DNA of 64,000 nucleotides from Hypericum androsaemum (lineage: Eukaryota > Streptophyta > Magnoliopsida > Malpighiales > Hypericaceae): the NCBI GenBank assembly GCA_963995505.1, contig OZ023190.1, positions 7,903,344 to 7,967,343 on the forward strand. Direction: 5' to 3'. The notes below the pieces were generated by a model that worked only from the letters and a program-made list of their open reading frames with translations, did no database searches and had not been told where the DNA came from. Both the position numbers and the translations under genes were made by a program. Below, in pieces: positions 1-10,049 of this stretch; positions within the stretch are counted from its first letter, which is position 1; every line of letters begins with the position of its first letter.

Positions 1-525
1 TAACACCGAAACGAACATGAAGACCAATCCGACAAGAGCAGAGAGGCATGGGTGAAAACAAAGGGCGGATGAGAGGCTACGAGAGCCAGCATCCAAGGAG
101 GGAAGCATCCGATCTTTGCTATTATTAGATGCCTAACCTCTTTCAACAGTTTTAACATTTTTATGTGGTAGATTATTTTGGATTAAAACTGATTTCTTTC
201 TATTGTAACTATAGAAATTTCTATATCCTACCCAAAATCTTAAGGTCGCGAGTAGGTGAATTTTTTACATTTATAAACTAGCCAAACTCACTTGCTACTT
301 CCGATGTGAAATTCTCTCCAACATGCTCCCTCAAATAAAGACCATCGGGCTGAAGTTTGCACAAGCTTCGCACTGCTTCTCGTGCTTTCAAAGGAAGATC
401 GTGCGAGCACAACGATTCATGAGTCTCGTTAGAGCAATTGGATCTTATACCATATAGGAATTTTTATATCCTACCTAAAACCTTAAGATCAAGAGTATGT
501 AGATTTTTCACACTTATAACTCAAA
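1..525. repeat. AT-rich flank with degenerate duplicated segment
   Basis: No gene is recognised here. Two stretches, about 211-278 and 453-520, are imperfect copies of each other. Both run from a 'tatatcctacc' block through a 'cttaag' block to a 'cacttataa'-like block. This looks like a decayed dispersed repeat into which the Cassandra-type element at 526 was inserted. The identity of the older repeat is unknown. Confidence 0.4.
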
Positions 526-791
526 TGTAATGTCCCGTGATCCGACTGACTGTCTCTGTCTTCAGAGACCAACACGAATCTTTTCTAGCATTTTTTTTCC
601 TCGCTCGCACGCATCCCGAAAAACTTCTCAGGAGGTCACTCATCCTAATCCTACTATCGGCCAAACGCATTTAACCTTGGAATTCTCTCAAAATGTGTGC
701 CGAAAAAGAAGGTGCACCTTGTTGATATGGATAGTACCAATCAAATCACTTAAGGTCCCTCAGATAGAACATAGCATTTACGGGTATCACA
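526..791 (-). repeat. 3' LTR of the Cassandra-type TRIM
   Basis: On the plus strand it begins TGTAATGTCCC and ends GGTATCACA, so on the minus strand it has TG...CA ends. The downstream partial copy starting at 879 (TGTAACGCCC) matches it for about 70 bp. The 266-bp length fits known Cassandra LTRs. Confidence 0.8.
612..700 (-). other. 5S rRNA-derived segment inside the LTR
   Basis: On the plus strand, 'caggaggtcact' followed by 'catcctaatcc' and then 'ccaaacgcatttaac' is recognisably the complement of the 3' half and internal promoter of plant 5S rRNA. The motif order matches, with scattered substitutions. It is not a functional 5S gene: the 5' end is unrecognisable and the box sequences are mutated. 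Confidence 0.75.
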
Positions 792-864
792 TTCACCTCC
801 TCCTTAAATATGTGACGTCCACGTCACGCCAGACAGAAAATAGTATAGTCCCAGAGTCTTTTTT

Positions 865-876
865 TCTCTGATACCA
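865..876 (-). other. tRNA-iMet primer binding site of the TRIM
   Basis: The plus strand reads tctctgatacca, which is TGGTATCAGAGA on the minus strand. It lies two bases from the LTR end at 879. It matches the 3' end complement of initiator-Met tRNA with one mismatch. Confidence 0.75.
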
Positions 877-950
877 AATGTAACGCCCTGTATCCGACCG
901 ATTATCTCCACAGACCAACATGGATCTTTTCCAACGTATTTTTTCTTCAC

Positions 951-1633
951 TGTAACATCTAAATACCATACCAGATATAGAATGTCTTCCAAGTCACTCA
1001 TTTTTTGAGGGGAAATATCCTCTTTATTTCTTAGAGTTGTAGGTTCCCTGTTGCCACCAAGAGGAGATAGTGCAGCTAATGATATAACATTAGCAGAATC
1101 GGATGCATTGGAGATGCATATTATTTTCTCGATAACACTTGATGAAATTGTAACGTTGATTTATATAATAAAACTGCTCACCAGCTATGCTTTCCACTGA
1201 ATTGTTTATAGCTCATGCCATTATACATTGCCTGATGGACCTACTTACATCAATTAAAAGCTTTCAAATGATTTAACTTTTGTAGGTAGGTGGTCCAGAC
1301 CAATTCTATGCATTAAGTTGAACAAGTCTAAGTAGCCTCTGCAGAAATAAAATAAATTTAGGCAGGCCCAAAAACTAAATTCATTTTTATCCTCTATGAC
1401 GTGCAACCAATTTATCAAAAGAAAATGCCCAAAAGGTGAATCGTCAACGTGTGTCATAATAATAAAACTCATCAAATTATTTCTCGGTCTTGACTGCTTG
1501 TAACACAAGAAAGGAGATAGGAACGAACGAGACAAAAACAGAAAAAAATACAAAGAATTAAAGGGAGACAAATAACTAATTGGATTAATTTGGTCTAATA
1601 AAAAAGGGTATCAATAAATTGCAACATCCGAAT
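951..1633. other. Intergenic, nothing recognised
   Basis: AT-rich sequence between the truncated TRIM and the 3' end of the EF-hand gene. Short open frames occur but none resembles a known protein. It presumably includes the 3' UTR and polyadenylation region of the minus-strand gene that ends at 1634. Confidence 0.4.
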
Positions 1634-1999
1634 CTATTTCGTGGTGCATTTGTCATGTTCAAAGGCCTTCAATAGCAAACCGTCCACATCAAGAGCCACA
1701 AGGACGCCCGAATCACCAATCCCGCGGGCCATAGTGCACATTATTTCTTTCACCAGCGGCGTGAACTCGCTGAGGACAAGCTTCCCGTCGCGGTCCGCGT
1801 CGAACTTGTCCAAAATCGACGATATTTCGTACTCCATTGCTGCGATTTCTCGCAGCCCTCCTTGAATCTCGGTTCTCGACAGGGCCCCGTCTTTGTCCTT
1901 GTCGAATCTCTCGAAGAACTTCCCGACGCAGGTGTTGAATTCCTTCGCGTCCTCCACGAAGTTGTTGATCGTCCTGGCGTCGATCACCGCGATCGCCAT
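1634..1999 (-). CDS. Small two-EF-hand calcium-binding protein
   Basis: A 121-codon single-exon ORF with an ATG at 1999 and a TAG at 1634-1636. Two canonical 12-residue EF-hand loops are visible. The first, DKDKDGALSRTE, spans residues 33-44. The second, DADRDGKLVLSE, spans residues 67-78. Both have Asp at positions 1, 3 and 5, Gly at 6 and Glu at 12, so both should bind Ca2+. The C-terminal quarter (about 92-121) has no EF motif. There is no signal peptide or membrane segment. Size and layout fit the small plant EF-hand or calmodulin-like proteins that act as cytosolic Ca2+ sensors. The coding part is much more GC-rich than its flanks. This is the only intact host gene in the window. Family assignment is firm; partner and process cannot be told from sequence. 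Confidence 0.85.
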   Translation of the reverse strand: MAIAVIDARTINNFVEDAKEFNTCVGKFFERFDKDKDGALSRTEIQGGLREIAAMEYEISSILDKFDADRDGKLVLSEFTPLVKEIMCTMARGIGDSGVLVALDVDGLLLKAFEHDKCTTK

Positions 2000-3097
2000 T
2001 TGTTACCCTTTCTTTCTGAAGAATGTTGATTAATTGAAGGGGCGTTGTGATTTGGAAAAGGCGAGGATCTAGTCTATAACGTGCGGTTATTGGGCTCCCA
2101 AGTCCGGAAAAGAATTCTCCATTATGGTCCACGTACAGATGCTAACGTGCCGCGCGGTTTTCCGGAAATTGTTTGGGTGCAAAATCAATATTGTTACGAT
2201 AAAATAGTCGTAGTTTCTTAATCTTTAAGAAATTATTAAACAAATAAGTATTGACCGTGAGTTATTTAAAATATTAGTACAAAGTCCGTTATAACCCCGA
2301 AAGGAAAAAAAAACCAAAACTTCCTCTTAGCCACTACCCCACACACCGTGGGAGGCGTAATGGCGACGTAGGTGCCCGAACTTTCACCGGCGTCGTTTAG
2401 ACGTTGTGCACTCCCTGAAACAACTCGGATGCAACAACTTTTAGATTGTCTCTTTTGAAAATAACATTAATGGCACAATTCTACAAAAAGAGGGAAACAA
2501 TTGGCGATCGCGGTGATCAAAATCAGCATTGTTTAATTCTTCAGAATCAGAAGAAAAATAGAAAAAGTTTTCGGTAACCGTATGAAAGTAAAGACCATGC
2601 TACCGAATGGCATTTGATCTAGTTAACAAATTGTCGAAAATTCAGAGTTCAGTTCTTAACGGGTATAATCATGGTGTAAAAATTTACCTTTCGAAAAAGT
2701 AAACGCCATGGCTAAATCAGAGGGTGGGTTCGGCTATAACTGTGGGAGGGGCTGGAGCGAGGGGAGAGAGGGAAAGGGAGGGAGGAGAAAGATAAAAAAT
2801 TATGAAGTATTTATTTTTCCAGGAGTATAATGGACTTTCAACTATGAAATTTTTAGGTTTCAAATAACTCGGGTTTATAATATAATTTTTAATAACATAA
2901 ATTTCTTTAACTTTTTTAAAAATCAAATAATTAGTCACAGCTAACTCTTTAACCATTTTTTCAAAGTTCATATTGCACCCCTAAGGATTAATTAATTGTT
3001 TTTTCAAAGATTAGGAACTAACAAATACTTATTTGTCCTAACTCATCAATTTTTTTTAAATTCAGGATCTATGACTATTTCTCATATTTATTAACAT
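2000..3097. other. Upstream region of the EF-hand gene and AT-rich intergenic DNA
   Basis: Immediately upstream of the ATG (2000-2300, minus strand) is the presumed promoter and 5' UTR. A weak TATA-like 'ttataga' on the minus strand lies near 2071-2077. No other element is clear. From 2300 to 3097 the DNA is AT-rich and without a recognisable gene or transposon. The block 'gtgtaaaaatttacctt' near 2674 recurs near 56049, so part of this may be an old dispersed repeat. Confidence 0.35.
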
Positions 3098-3589
3098 CAC
3101 TATAACTCCTAAAATGATACTCTCTAATTGTTAATCTCTCTAAATTGATATAAAAAAATTGATCTCAAGTTGGGACGAGTGTTAAAATTTGATAACCCAT
3201 CTATCCTAATAACTAATATTTTTTAAAAATTATAATGTTAAATCTCGATCAACTTTTTCATAAAGTGATACTTGTGAGTAAATGAGTATATTTTTACATA
3301 CTTTAAGAATTTGAAAAGTATATTAAGATAATAGTTTGAGATATGTTTGCTTATTTGATATTTTTTACATCATTCTTATGATCGTCTTGAAATGGTCATT
3401 GTAATTGTCGTCTTGATGTCTTTAAATGACCCTTTTAATTGTCGTCTTGCTGGTAAAATAATTATCAATCTAGTATAATATTTGAATAATACTAGATAAC
3501 AAAAACTATGGTGACTTGAATATAGATTTTAAAAATTAATTAAAATTTATCAATTTTTTTTGTTGAATTGAATATAAACAAAGTAATTT

Positions 3590-4410
3590 TGTTGGGTTTG
3601 AATGCATAATTAATGCATTTGGCCCAAGCTGAAAAGCCCGAGCTGAAAGGCCCGAGCTGAAAAGCCCAAGCTGATGATGGGAGAACCATTACTACATCGA
3701 AAATCGCAAAGAATTTTTTCCTGTTTATAAGGAGAAGCTCCAAGCTGGTGTAATATTAAATATTCCACCTGAAGAGCTGACCGAAGCTGCCTGCGAGGAC
3801 GGTGCGAAGCACCATCCGAGCACGAGCACGCGCTCGCGCACGTGCGTGTGCGCATGGAGCATTGGACGCAGGTCGCAATGGACGCTTTGTGGCGCACTTC
3901 GCACTTCACACGTGCGCATCGGCTGGAGGAGCCTTAAGACGTTTGCCAGATTCTGGGAGAGCTACGAGCTGCGTGCGAGGTAGCTCGCGAAGGGATGTGA
4001 GCTGGCCCAACGAATGAAGGGCCACCAGCGTGTATCCAGAAACCCAAAAATGTGAGAGCATGGTGCCCCCTCGAAAGTGCATGGCAGCCATTCGGATTCC
4101 AGCCATCGTTGCTTATAAATAGGCCCTTCCCCCCATTTGCGATCCATCCCAACTACAAGTGCATAAGCATTAATTAGCATTCTAGTTCTCTCTCTCTCTC
4201 TCTCTCTCAGAAGAGTCTGGATATCCAAGGTTCGCCTGAAGCTTCGAGGGTCATTGTGCTACGAACTCGAAAGCAGCCTAGTCGTTGTATCTTGGGGACA
4301 ATTGCCGCAGCCCGTAAGTACTGAATACGGGGCAATCTCGTCTTACGGAGAAAGAGTCCAACTCTTGCCTCGACTATTAAAGATCCAAATCAAGTACACC
4401 ACCTCCGACA
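3590..4410 (+). repeat. 5' LTR of Copia-1
   Basis: Begins TGTTGGGTTTG and ends CCTCCGACA. It is 821 bp, shorter than its partner because it lacks the expanded hexamer array and a block of roughly 140 bp. It contains a TATA-like 'tataaata' near 4115 and a short TC run near 4185-4209. Confidence 0.85.
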
Positions 4411-4446
4411 AATAACATTCATAAGACGAAATTTGTGTACTTGAAG

Positions 4447-5780
4447 ATGGCATCAACAAGCTCAGCACCAGTGCCAGCGGTCCCGGAAACTGTCCATGCC
4501 GAAAGGCCGGCCAAGTTCAACGGTACCGAGTTCAAGAGATGGCAACAGAAGATGCTGTTCTACCTGGCGACGCTCAACCTGGTTCGATTCTTGAAGGAAG
4601 AGGCTCCGAAGGTGGCGAAAAATGAGGCTAATCCACAGAAGATCAACGCCCTCGATGCATGGAGTCACAGCGACTTCCTATGTCGTAACTATGTTCTGAA
4701 TGGCTTAGACGATGCCCTCTACAATGTCTATGCAGGTACCAAGACTGCGAAAGAATTGTGGGTCTCCTGGAGAAGAAGTACAAAACAGAGGATGCTGGGA
4801 TGAAGAAATTCATCGTCGGAAGGTTCCTCGACTTTCAGATGGTGGACTCCAAGAAGGTCATAGTCCAAGTCCAAGAGCTGCAGCTGATTCTACACGAGAT
4901 TCATGCCGAAGGCATGCAACTCACCGAATCCTTCCATGTGGCTGCTCTAATCAAAAAGCTACCCCCTCTATGGAAAGACTTCAAGAACTACCTCAAGCAT
5001 AAGAGGAAGGACATGGGGCTGGAAGATCTGATCGTGAGACTAAGGATCGAAGAAGACAACCGAAAGTCCGAAGTCAAGACCGGCAGGACCAACTCCGAGG
5101 CTAAGGTACACCTCATCGAAGGTGGTACTGGCAAGGAGAGGAAGAAGCCCAAAAACAAGCAGGAGAAGCAAGAGCCAAAGCAAAAGAAAGCTAAGAAGAT
5201 CAAAGACAATTGCTACAACTGCGACAAGCCCGGTCACATGGCCAAAGATTATCGCTTGCCGAAGAAGGACGATCGAGAGAAGGCTAATCTGGCCGAAGAC
5301 TTGTCTCAGCTACACCTTTTTATCGTGGTGTTTAAAGCAAATCTGGTGGATAACCCAAGGGAGTGGTTCATTGACACAGGGGCAACCCGATACATCTGTT
5401 CAGACAAGGAGATATTTTTGACCTATATTCTGATCAACGGACGAAAGTTGTTTATGGGTAACTCCACGACTTCACCCGTAGTCGGATTAGGCCAGGTGGT
5501 ACTGAAGCTGACCTCTGGAAAAGAGCTAACCCTCAAGGATATTCTGCATGTCTCAGACATTCGTAAGAATTTAGTATCCGGCTCACTGTTGAGCAAAGCT
5601 GGGATAAAACTAGTATTCGAGGCTGATAGGTTTGTATTGACTAAGGCTGGTACCTTTGAAGGAAAGGGTTACCTCGAAAGGGGGCTCTTTAAGATGAATA
5701 TAATAACTGTGAAATGCGCCTTTAAAGAGCCTAATAAAGTTATCAATTCTTCTTACTTGGCTGAGTGTTCTAACTTATGA
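4447..5780 (+). pseudogene. Copia-1 gag-protease, frameshifted
   Basis: The gag frame opens at the ATG at 4447 (N-terminal region with FKRWQQKM), then shifts frame near 4750-4770 and continues to 5780. A zinc knuckle is present, but its last Cys is replaced by Tyr ([14 protein letters not shown]), which should abolish zinc binding. The aspartic protease motif DTGATRYIC follows, then a protease body and the start of the gag-pre-integrase region. Gag would form the virus-like particle and the protease would cleave the polyprotein. The frameshift and lost Cys mark it as dead. Confidence 0.85.
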
Positions 5781-5880
5781 CATGATAGATTAGGCATGTA
5801 AATTTGAGCTCACTAAGAAAGTTAGTAAGTTTAAATTTATTGCCTAAAATAGAGTTTGACCCAAACAATAAATGTGAAGT

Positions 5881-6675
5881 GTGTGTGTACAGGCAAATAT
5901 GACCAAAGCACCTTCTCACTCAGTAGAAAGAAGTACTACATTTTTTGTGTTAATTCATACCGACATATGCGATATGAAACAAGTGCAAACTAGAGGTGGG
6001 AAAAAGTATTTCATTACATTTATTGATGATTGCTCGAGGTACTGTTACGTACACCTCTTGAAAGGAAAAGACGAAGCTCTAGAAGCCTTCAAGAGTTATA
6101 AGAATGAGGTTAAAAATCAACTTAGGACTAAAATCAAAATGATTCGAAGTGATAGAGGAGGAGAATATGTAGCTCAGTTTGAGAAATTCTGCCAACAACA
6201 TGGCATTATTCATCAGACAACTGCTCTATACTCACCTCAATCAAACGGCGTAGCTGAGCGCAAGAATCGAACTCTTAAGGAGATGATGAATGCTATGTTG
6301 ATTAGCTCGAGCTTACCACAGAACTTGTGGCGGGAAGCTGTGCTATCAGCTAATCACATTCTAAACAAATTGCCTTACAAGAAAATGGTCAAAACCCAAT
6401 ATGAATTATGGAAAGGGAGAAAGCCTTCCTACGGTTACCTTAAAGTGTGGGGGTGCCTAGCCAAGGTAGAAATACCTCCACCTAAAAGGGTGAGAATAGG
6501 ACCCAAGACCGTTGACTGCATCTTTATCGGATATGTCCACAACAGTAGCGCATACCAATTTCTAGTGCACAAGTTTGAAAACCCTGAAATTAACGAGAGA
6601 ATGGTCATGGAATCAAGGAATGCAACATTCTTTGAGAATATCTTTCCTAAAAAGGAAACTAAAGAAGTAAGATGA
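5881..6675 (+). pseudogene. Copia-1 integrase core fragment
   Basis: A 264-codon open frame with the retroviral-type integrase core. HTDICD carries the first catalytic Asp, RSDRGGEY the second, and [12 protein letters not shown] the catalytic Glu. The downstream IPPPKR and DCIFIGY segments are typical of the copia integrase C-terminal region. The upstream zinc-binding part is broken between 5780 and 5881. The enzyme would insert element cDNA into host DNA. It is isolated from gag-protease by stops and ends in a stop before the RT. Confidence 0.85.
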
Positions 6676-6845
6676 AACAAAAGAAGTTATGAAGCTACAC
6701 AAGGCTCTGATCAAGGTGTTGAGGAACCTAGACGGAGTAAGAGGACTAAAATAGCCAAGTTGTTTGGTCCAGATTTTCTAAATTACATGTTAGAAAATAA
6801 ACCTGGAACAATCCAAGAGGCATTATCTAGTCCGGATACTCCTCT

Positions 6846-8340
6846 CTAGAAAGAAGCTATCAATAGTGAGATAGAGTCCATCATGCAAAACCACACGTAG
6901 AAAATCGTGGATCTTCCACCAGGTTGTAAACCTTTAGGTTGCAAGTGGATCCTTAAAAGAAAATACAAAGCTGATGGATCAATCGATAAGTACAAAGCTC
7001 GGTTGGTAGCTAAAGGGTTCAAACAGAAGGAATGATATGATTTCTTTGACACGTATTCGCCGCACACAAGAATCACATCCATTAGAGTGCTCATAGCTGT
7101 CGCAGTACTCTATAACCTCGAGATACATCAGATGGATGTAAAAATAACTTTCCTAAATGGAGAACTGGAAGAGGAAATATATATGGAACAACCTGAAGGG
7201 TTTGTTGCCCCCGGACAAGAACATAAAGTGTGCAAGCTGGTCAAGTCATTGTAAGGGCTGAAACAGGCGCCGAAACAATGGCATGAGAAATTTGACAGAA
7301 TAATGATGTCGAATGGCTTTAAGATCAATGAGTGTGATAAATGTGTATACATTAAAGGCACACTTGATGCTTACGTAATTGTATGTCTGCATGTAGACGA
7401 CATGCTAATCACGGGAAGTAGTAAAGATCTTATCGTAAAAACTAAGAACATGTTAAAGAATAACTTTGACATGAAAGATATGGGTCTAGCTGACGTCATA
7501 CTAGGGATTAAAATCTTTAGGATGAATGAAGGAATTGTCTTGTCACAATCTCACTACGTTGAGAATGTACTCAAGAAATTCGATGCTTTTGACAAACCTC
7601 CGGCTAAGACTCTGGTAGACCTGAGTCTATACTTGGCTAAAAACAGAGGTGACCCAGTATCTCAACTGAAATATGCAAAGATCATTGGGAGTCTAATGTA
7701 CTTAATAAATTGTACTCGCCCTGATATTGCATACTCAGTTAGCAAGCTTAGTAGATTCACGAGCAATCCAGGACCAGACCACTGGCTAGCTCTGGAAAGG
7801 GTTTTAAAGTATCTGAAACATACCATAAACCATGGCATACTTTATACTAGGTATCTAGCTATATTGGAAGGATACAGTGATGCGAATTAGATATCGGACA
7901 CTAAAGACTCCAAATCTACTAGTGGTTGTGTGTTCACCATAGGTGGAAGAGCTGTGTCCTAGAAATCCTCTAAACAAACGTGCATAGCTCGATCCACCAT
8001 GGAGTCAGAGTTTATACTACTAGACAAAGCTGGGGAAGAAGGTGAATGGCTCAGAAATTTCCTAGAGGATATTCCGTGTTGGAACAAACCTGTGCCCCCT
8101 GTATTGATACATTGTGATAGCATGTCTGCAATCGGGAGAGCACAAAGTACTATGTATTATGATAAGTCTCAACATATCCGTAGGAGACATAACACCGTTA
8201 GACAATTGATCTCAAGTGGAGTAATAATCATTGATTATGTGAAGTCCAAGGACAACATAGCTGATCCTTTGAAGAAAGGAATCAACAGAGGTCAAACGTA
8301 TAACGCAGTAAGGGGAATGGGGTTAAAACCCACACATTAA
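6846..8340 (+). pseudogene. Copia-1 reverse transcriptase-RNase H, several stops
   Basis: RT begins near 6846 and holds stops near 6897, 7033 and 7252. Recognisable blocks include YKARLVAKGFKQ, LEIHQMDVK and the polymerase motif in the form HVDDM near 7390 (usual copia form YVDDM). RNase H follows (7999-8340), with MESEFI and IHCDSMSA, and ends in the usual copia tail (KSKDNIADP). Stops near 7890 and 7960 separate RT from RNase H. The enzymes would copy element RNA to DNA. The multiple nonsense codons make it non-functional. Confidence 0.85.
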
Positions 8341-8885
8341 AGAATGTTCATAGTGGTAACTCAGCCATAATGAGTGGAGATCCCACAAACTTGGTTCAAT
8401 GAGACAACTAAGTTATGGATAGTTCAGATGAACACTTGAAATCCGTCCCATTCTCAGAAGCTGCCCAAGTACGAACTTGCAGAGGTGTGGTAAGGTTAAG
8501 CGTCTACTCTTTTAATGATTCCTATACCAGAAAAAGGTGGAGTATGACATGATACTCCTAATGGGAGATCACCTATATAAGTGTGAAGTGAGGCCGCTTC
8601 AAATAGAAAAATACTTATGAGTCCAAGATAAGGTCCATAGCCGAAATGGACACAACGTGAGAACCAAAGGATATTAGAGATATCATTGTGTAAATATTAT
8701 TGTCTTGGTTTACGTAAAAAGCTGACCAGTTCAAGACATCGCGTTCACTGAGTAGCAAGTAAATTCGTTAGCATTTTACTAGGGAAGGTTCAAAGCCGTA
8801 AGCTACCTTTCTCGATGCAATGATATTTCGTTAGAACTTTTCTAAAAAGTGTCAGCATGTATTAATCGTCATTCATGTGGGGGAT

Positions 8886-9097
8886 TGTTGGGTTTGAATG
8901 CATAATTAATACATTTGGCCCAAGCTGAAAGGCCCGAGCTGAAAAGCCCAAGCTGATGATGGGAGAACCATTATCACATCGGAAATCGCAAGGAATTTTT
9001 TCCTGTTTATAAGGAGAAGCTCCAAGCTGGTATAATATTAAATGTTCCACCTAAAGAGCTGACTGAGGTTGCCTGCGAGGATGGTGCGAAGCACCAT

Positions 9098-9178
<81 letters not shown>

Positions 9179-9926
9179 CACTCGCTCTCGCACATGTGCG
9201 TGTACGTGTGCCGCATTGGATGCAGGTTGCAATGGGCACTTTGTGCCGCACTTGGCACTTCGCACGTGCGCATCATCGCGAGGAGCTGGAAGAGCCTTAA
9301 GAATTTTGCCAGATTCTGGGAGAGCTACGAGCTGCGTGTGAGGTAGCTCGCGAAGGGATGCGAGCTGGCCCAATAAATGAAGGGCCGCTAGCGTGCGTCC
9401 AAAAATTGGAACATCCTGGAGGCTTCTAGATTGCCACCGAAGAGGCACGAGAAGTGCCTGGAAGGCCTGTGGCCGAAGAGACACCAGCAGGCATCCAGGA
9501 GCCCTAAAGAGACACCTACGGACATCCAGAAAACTGGTATCCGAAAAGGTGCCTCAGCTCCCAAAAATGTGAGAGCATGGTGCCCCCTCGAAAGTACTTG
9601 GCAGCCATTCGGATTCCAGCCATCATTGCCTATAAATATGCCTTCAGCCCCTCCCTCCATTTATGATCTATCCCAACTACAAGTGCATAAGTATTCATTA
9701 GCATTGTCGTTCTCTCTCTCTCTCAGAAGAATCCAGATATCCAAGGTTCACCTGAAGCTTCGAGGGTCGTTGTGCTACGAACTCGGAAGCAGCCTAGTCG
9801 TTGTATCTTAGGGACGATTATCGCAGCCCGTAAGCACTGAATACGAGGCAATCTCATCTTACGGAGAAAGAGTCCAACTCTTATCTCGACTATTAAAGAT
9901 CCTAATCAAGTACACTACCTCCGACA
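8886..9926 (+). repeat. 3' LTR of Copia-1
   Basis: Begins TGTTGGGTTTG and ends CCTCCGACA. It is 1041 bp. It differs from the 5' LTR by the expanded CGAGCA array (9099-9178) and by a roughly 140-bp block (about 9395-9540) absent from the 5' LTR. Confidence 0.85.
9099..9178 (+). repeat. (CGAGCA)n microsatellite, about 13 copies
   Basis: A perfect hexanucleotide run inside the 3' LTR of Copia-1. The equivalent place in the 5' LTR (near 3817) has only about two units, so the array grew after insertion or during the element's own replication. Long Arg-Ala and Ser-Cys frames across it are artefacts of the repeat. Confidence 0.9.
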
Positions 9927-10049
9927 AAAAATAAATTTTTTGTTGTATATATAATTAGTAGTCAAAATTTCATTTTTAATCATTTTAATGCTAAAAATAG
10001 TAATTTCCGAGGTCTCAATGATATCTATAACTTTAATGGGGTTATAGTG

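Larger units (their letters stand above)
526..950 (-). mobile_element. Cassandra-type TRIM, 5' LTR truncated
   Basis: This is a terminal-repeat retrotransposon in miniature on the minus strand. It has a complete 266-bp LTR (526-791), an internal domain of only about 87 bp (792-878), and the start of a second LTR (879 to about 950) that breaks off. The internal domain carries the complement of an initiator-Met tRNA binding site (865-876) and a polypurine tract (minus-strand sequence of 794-805). The LTR contains a 5S rRNA-like segment, the hallmark of Cassandra elements. There is no coding capacity, as expected for a TRIM, so mobility would depend on proteins from other LTR elements. Truncation of the upstream LTR suggests it is now immobile. 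Confidence 0.85.
3590..9926 (+). mobile_element. Copia-1: decayed Ty1/copia LTR retrotransposon
   Basis: Two related long LTRs (3590-4410 and 8886-9926) flank an internal region with copia order: gag, protease, integrase, reverse transcriptase, RNase H. A purine tract (8875-8885) sits just before the 3' LTR. I see no standard initiator-Met primer site after the 5' LTR. The coding region carries several stops and at least one frameshift, so it cannot be autonomous. It shares gag (FKRWQQ) and integrase-tail (IPPPKR) features with Copia-2 at 39.7 kb. Target duplications are not clear. Confidence 0.9.
3098..10049. mobile_element. AT-rich MITE-like element split by Copia-1
   Basis: The outer parts (3098-3589 and 9927-10049) flank the copia insertion. 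The left end reads CACTATAACTCC, and the right end is its approximate complement (GGGGTTATAGTG). The left part resembles the element at 23806-24352 throughout, sharing a 'gtgttaaaatttgataaccc'-like block and the 'cataaagtgata' block. I read it as a non-coding terminal-inverted-repeat element of that dispersed family, later interrupted. No clear TSD is visible. Confidence 0.45.

Noticed and set aside
530..871. 113-codon plus-strand ORF
   Set aside because: It lies entirely across the Cassandra LTR, the 5S-like segment and the primer site, which explain the sequence better.
1713..2132. 139-codon frame overlapping the EF-hand gene
   Set aside because: It is out of frame with the canonical EF-hand loops and Arg-rich, a typical shadow of a GC-rich gene.
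9007..9484. Long overlapping frames on both strands rich in Arg-Ala or Ser-Cys
   Set aside because: They are translations of the (CGAGCA)n microsatellite within an LTR and are open in several frames for that reason only.
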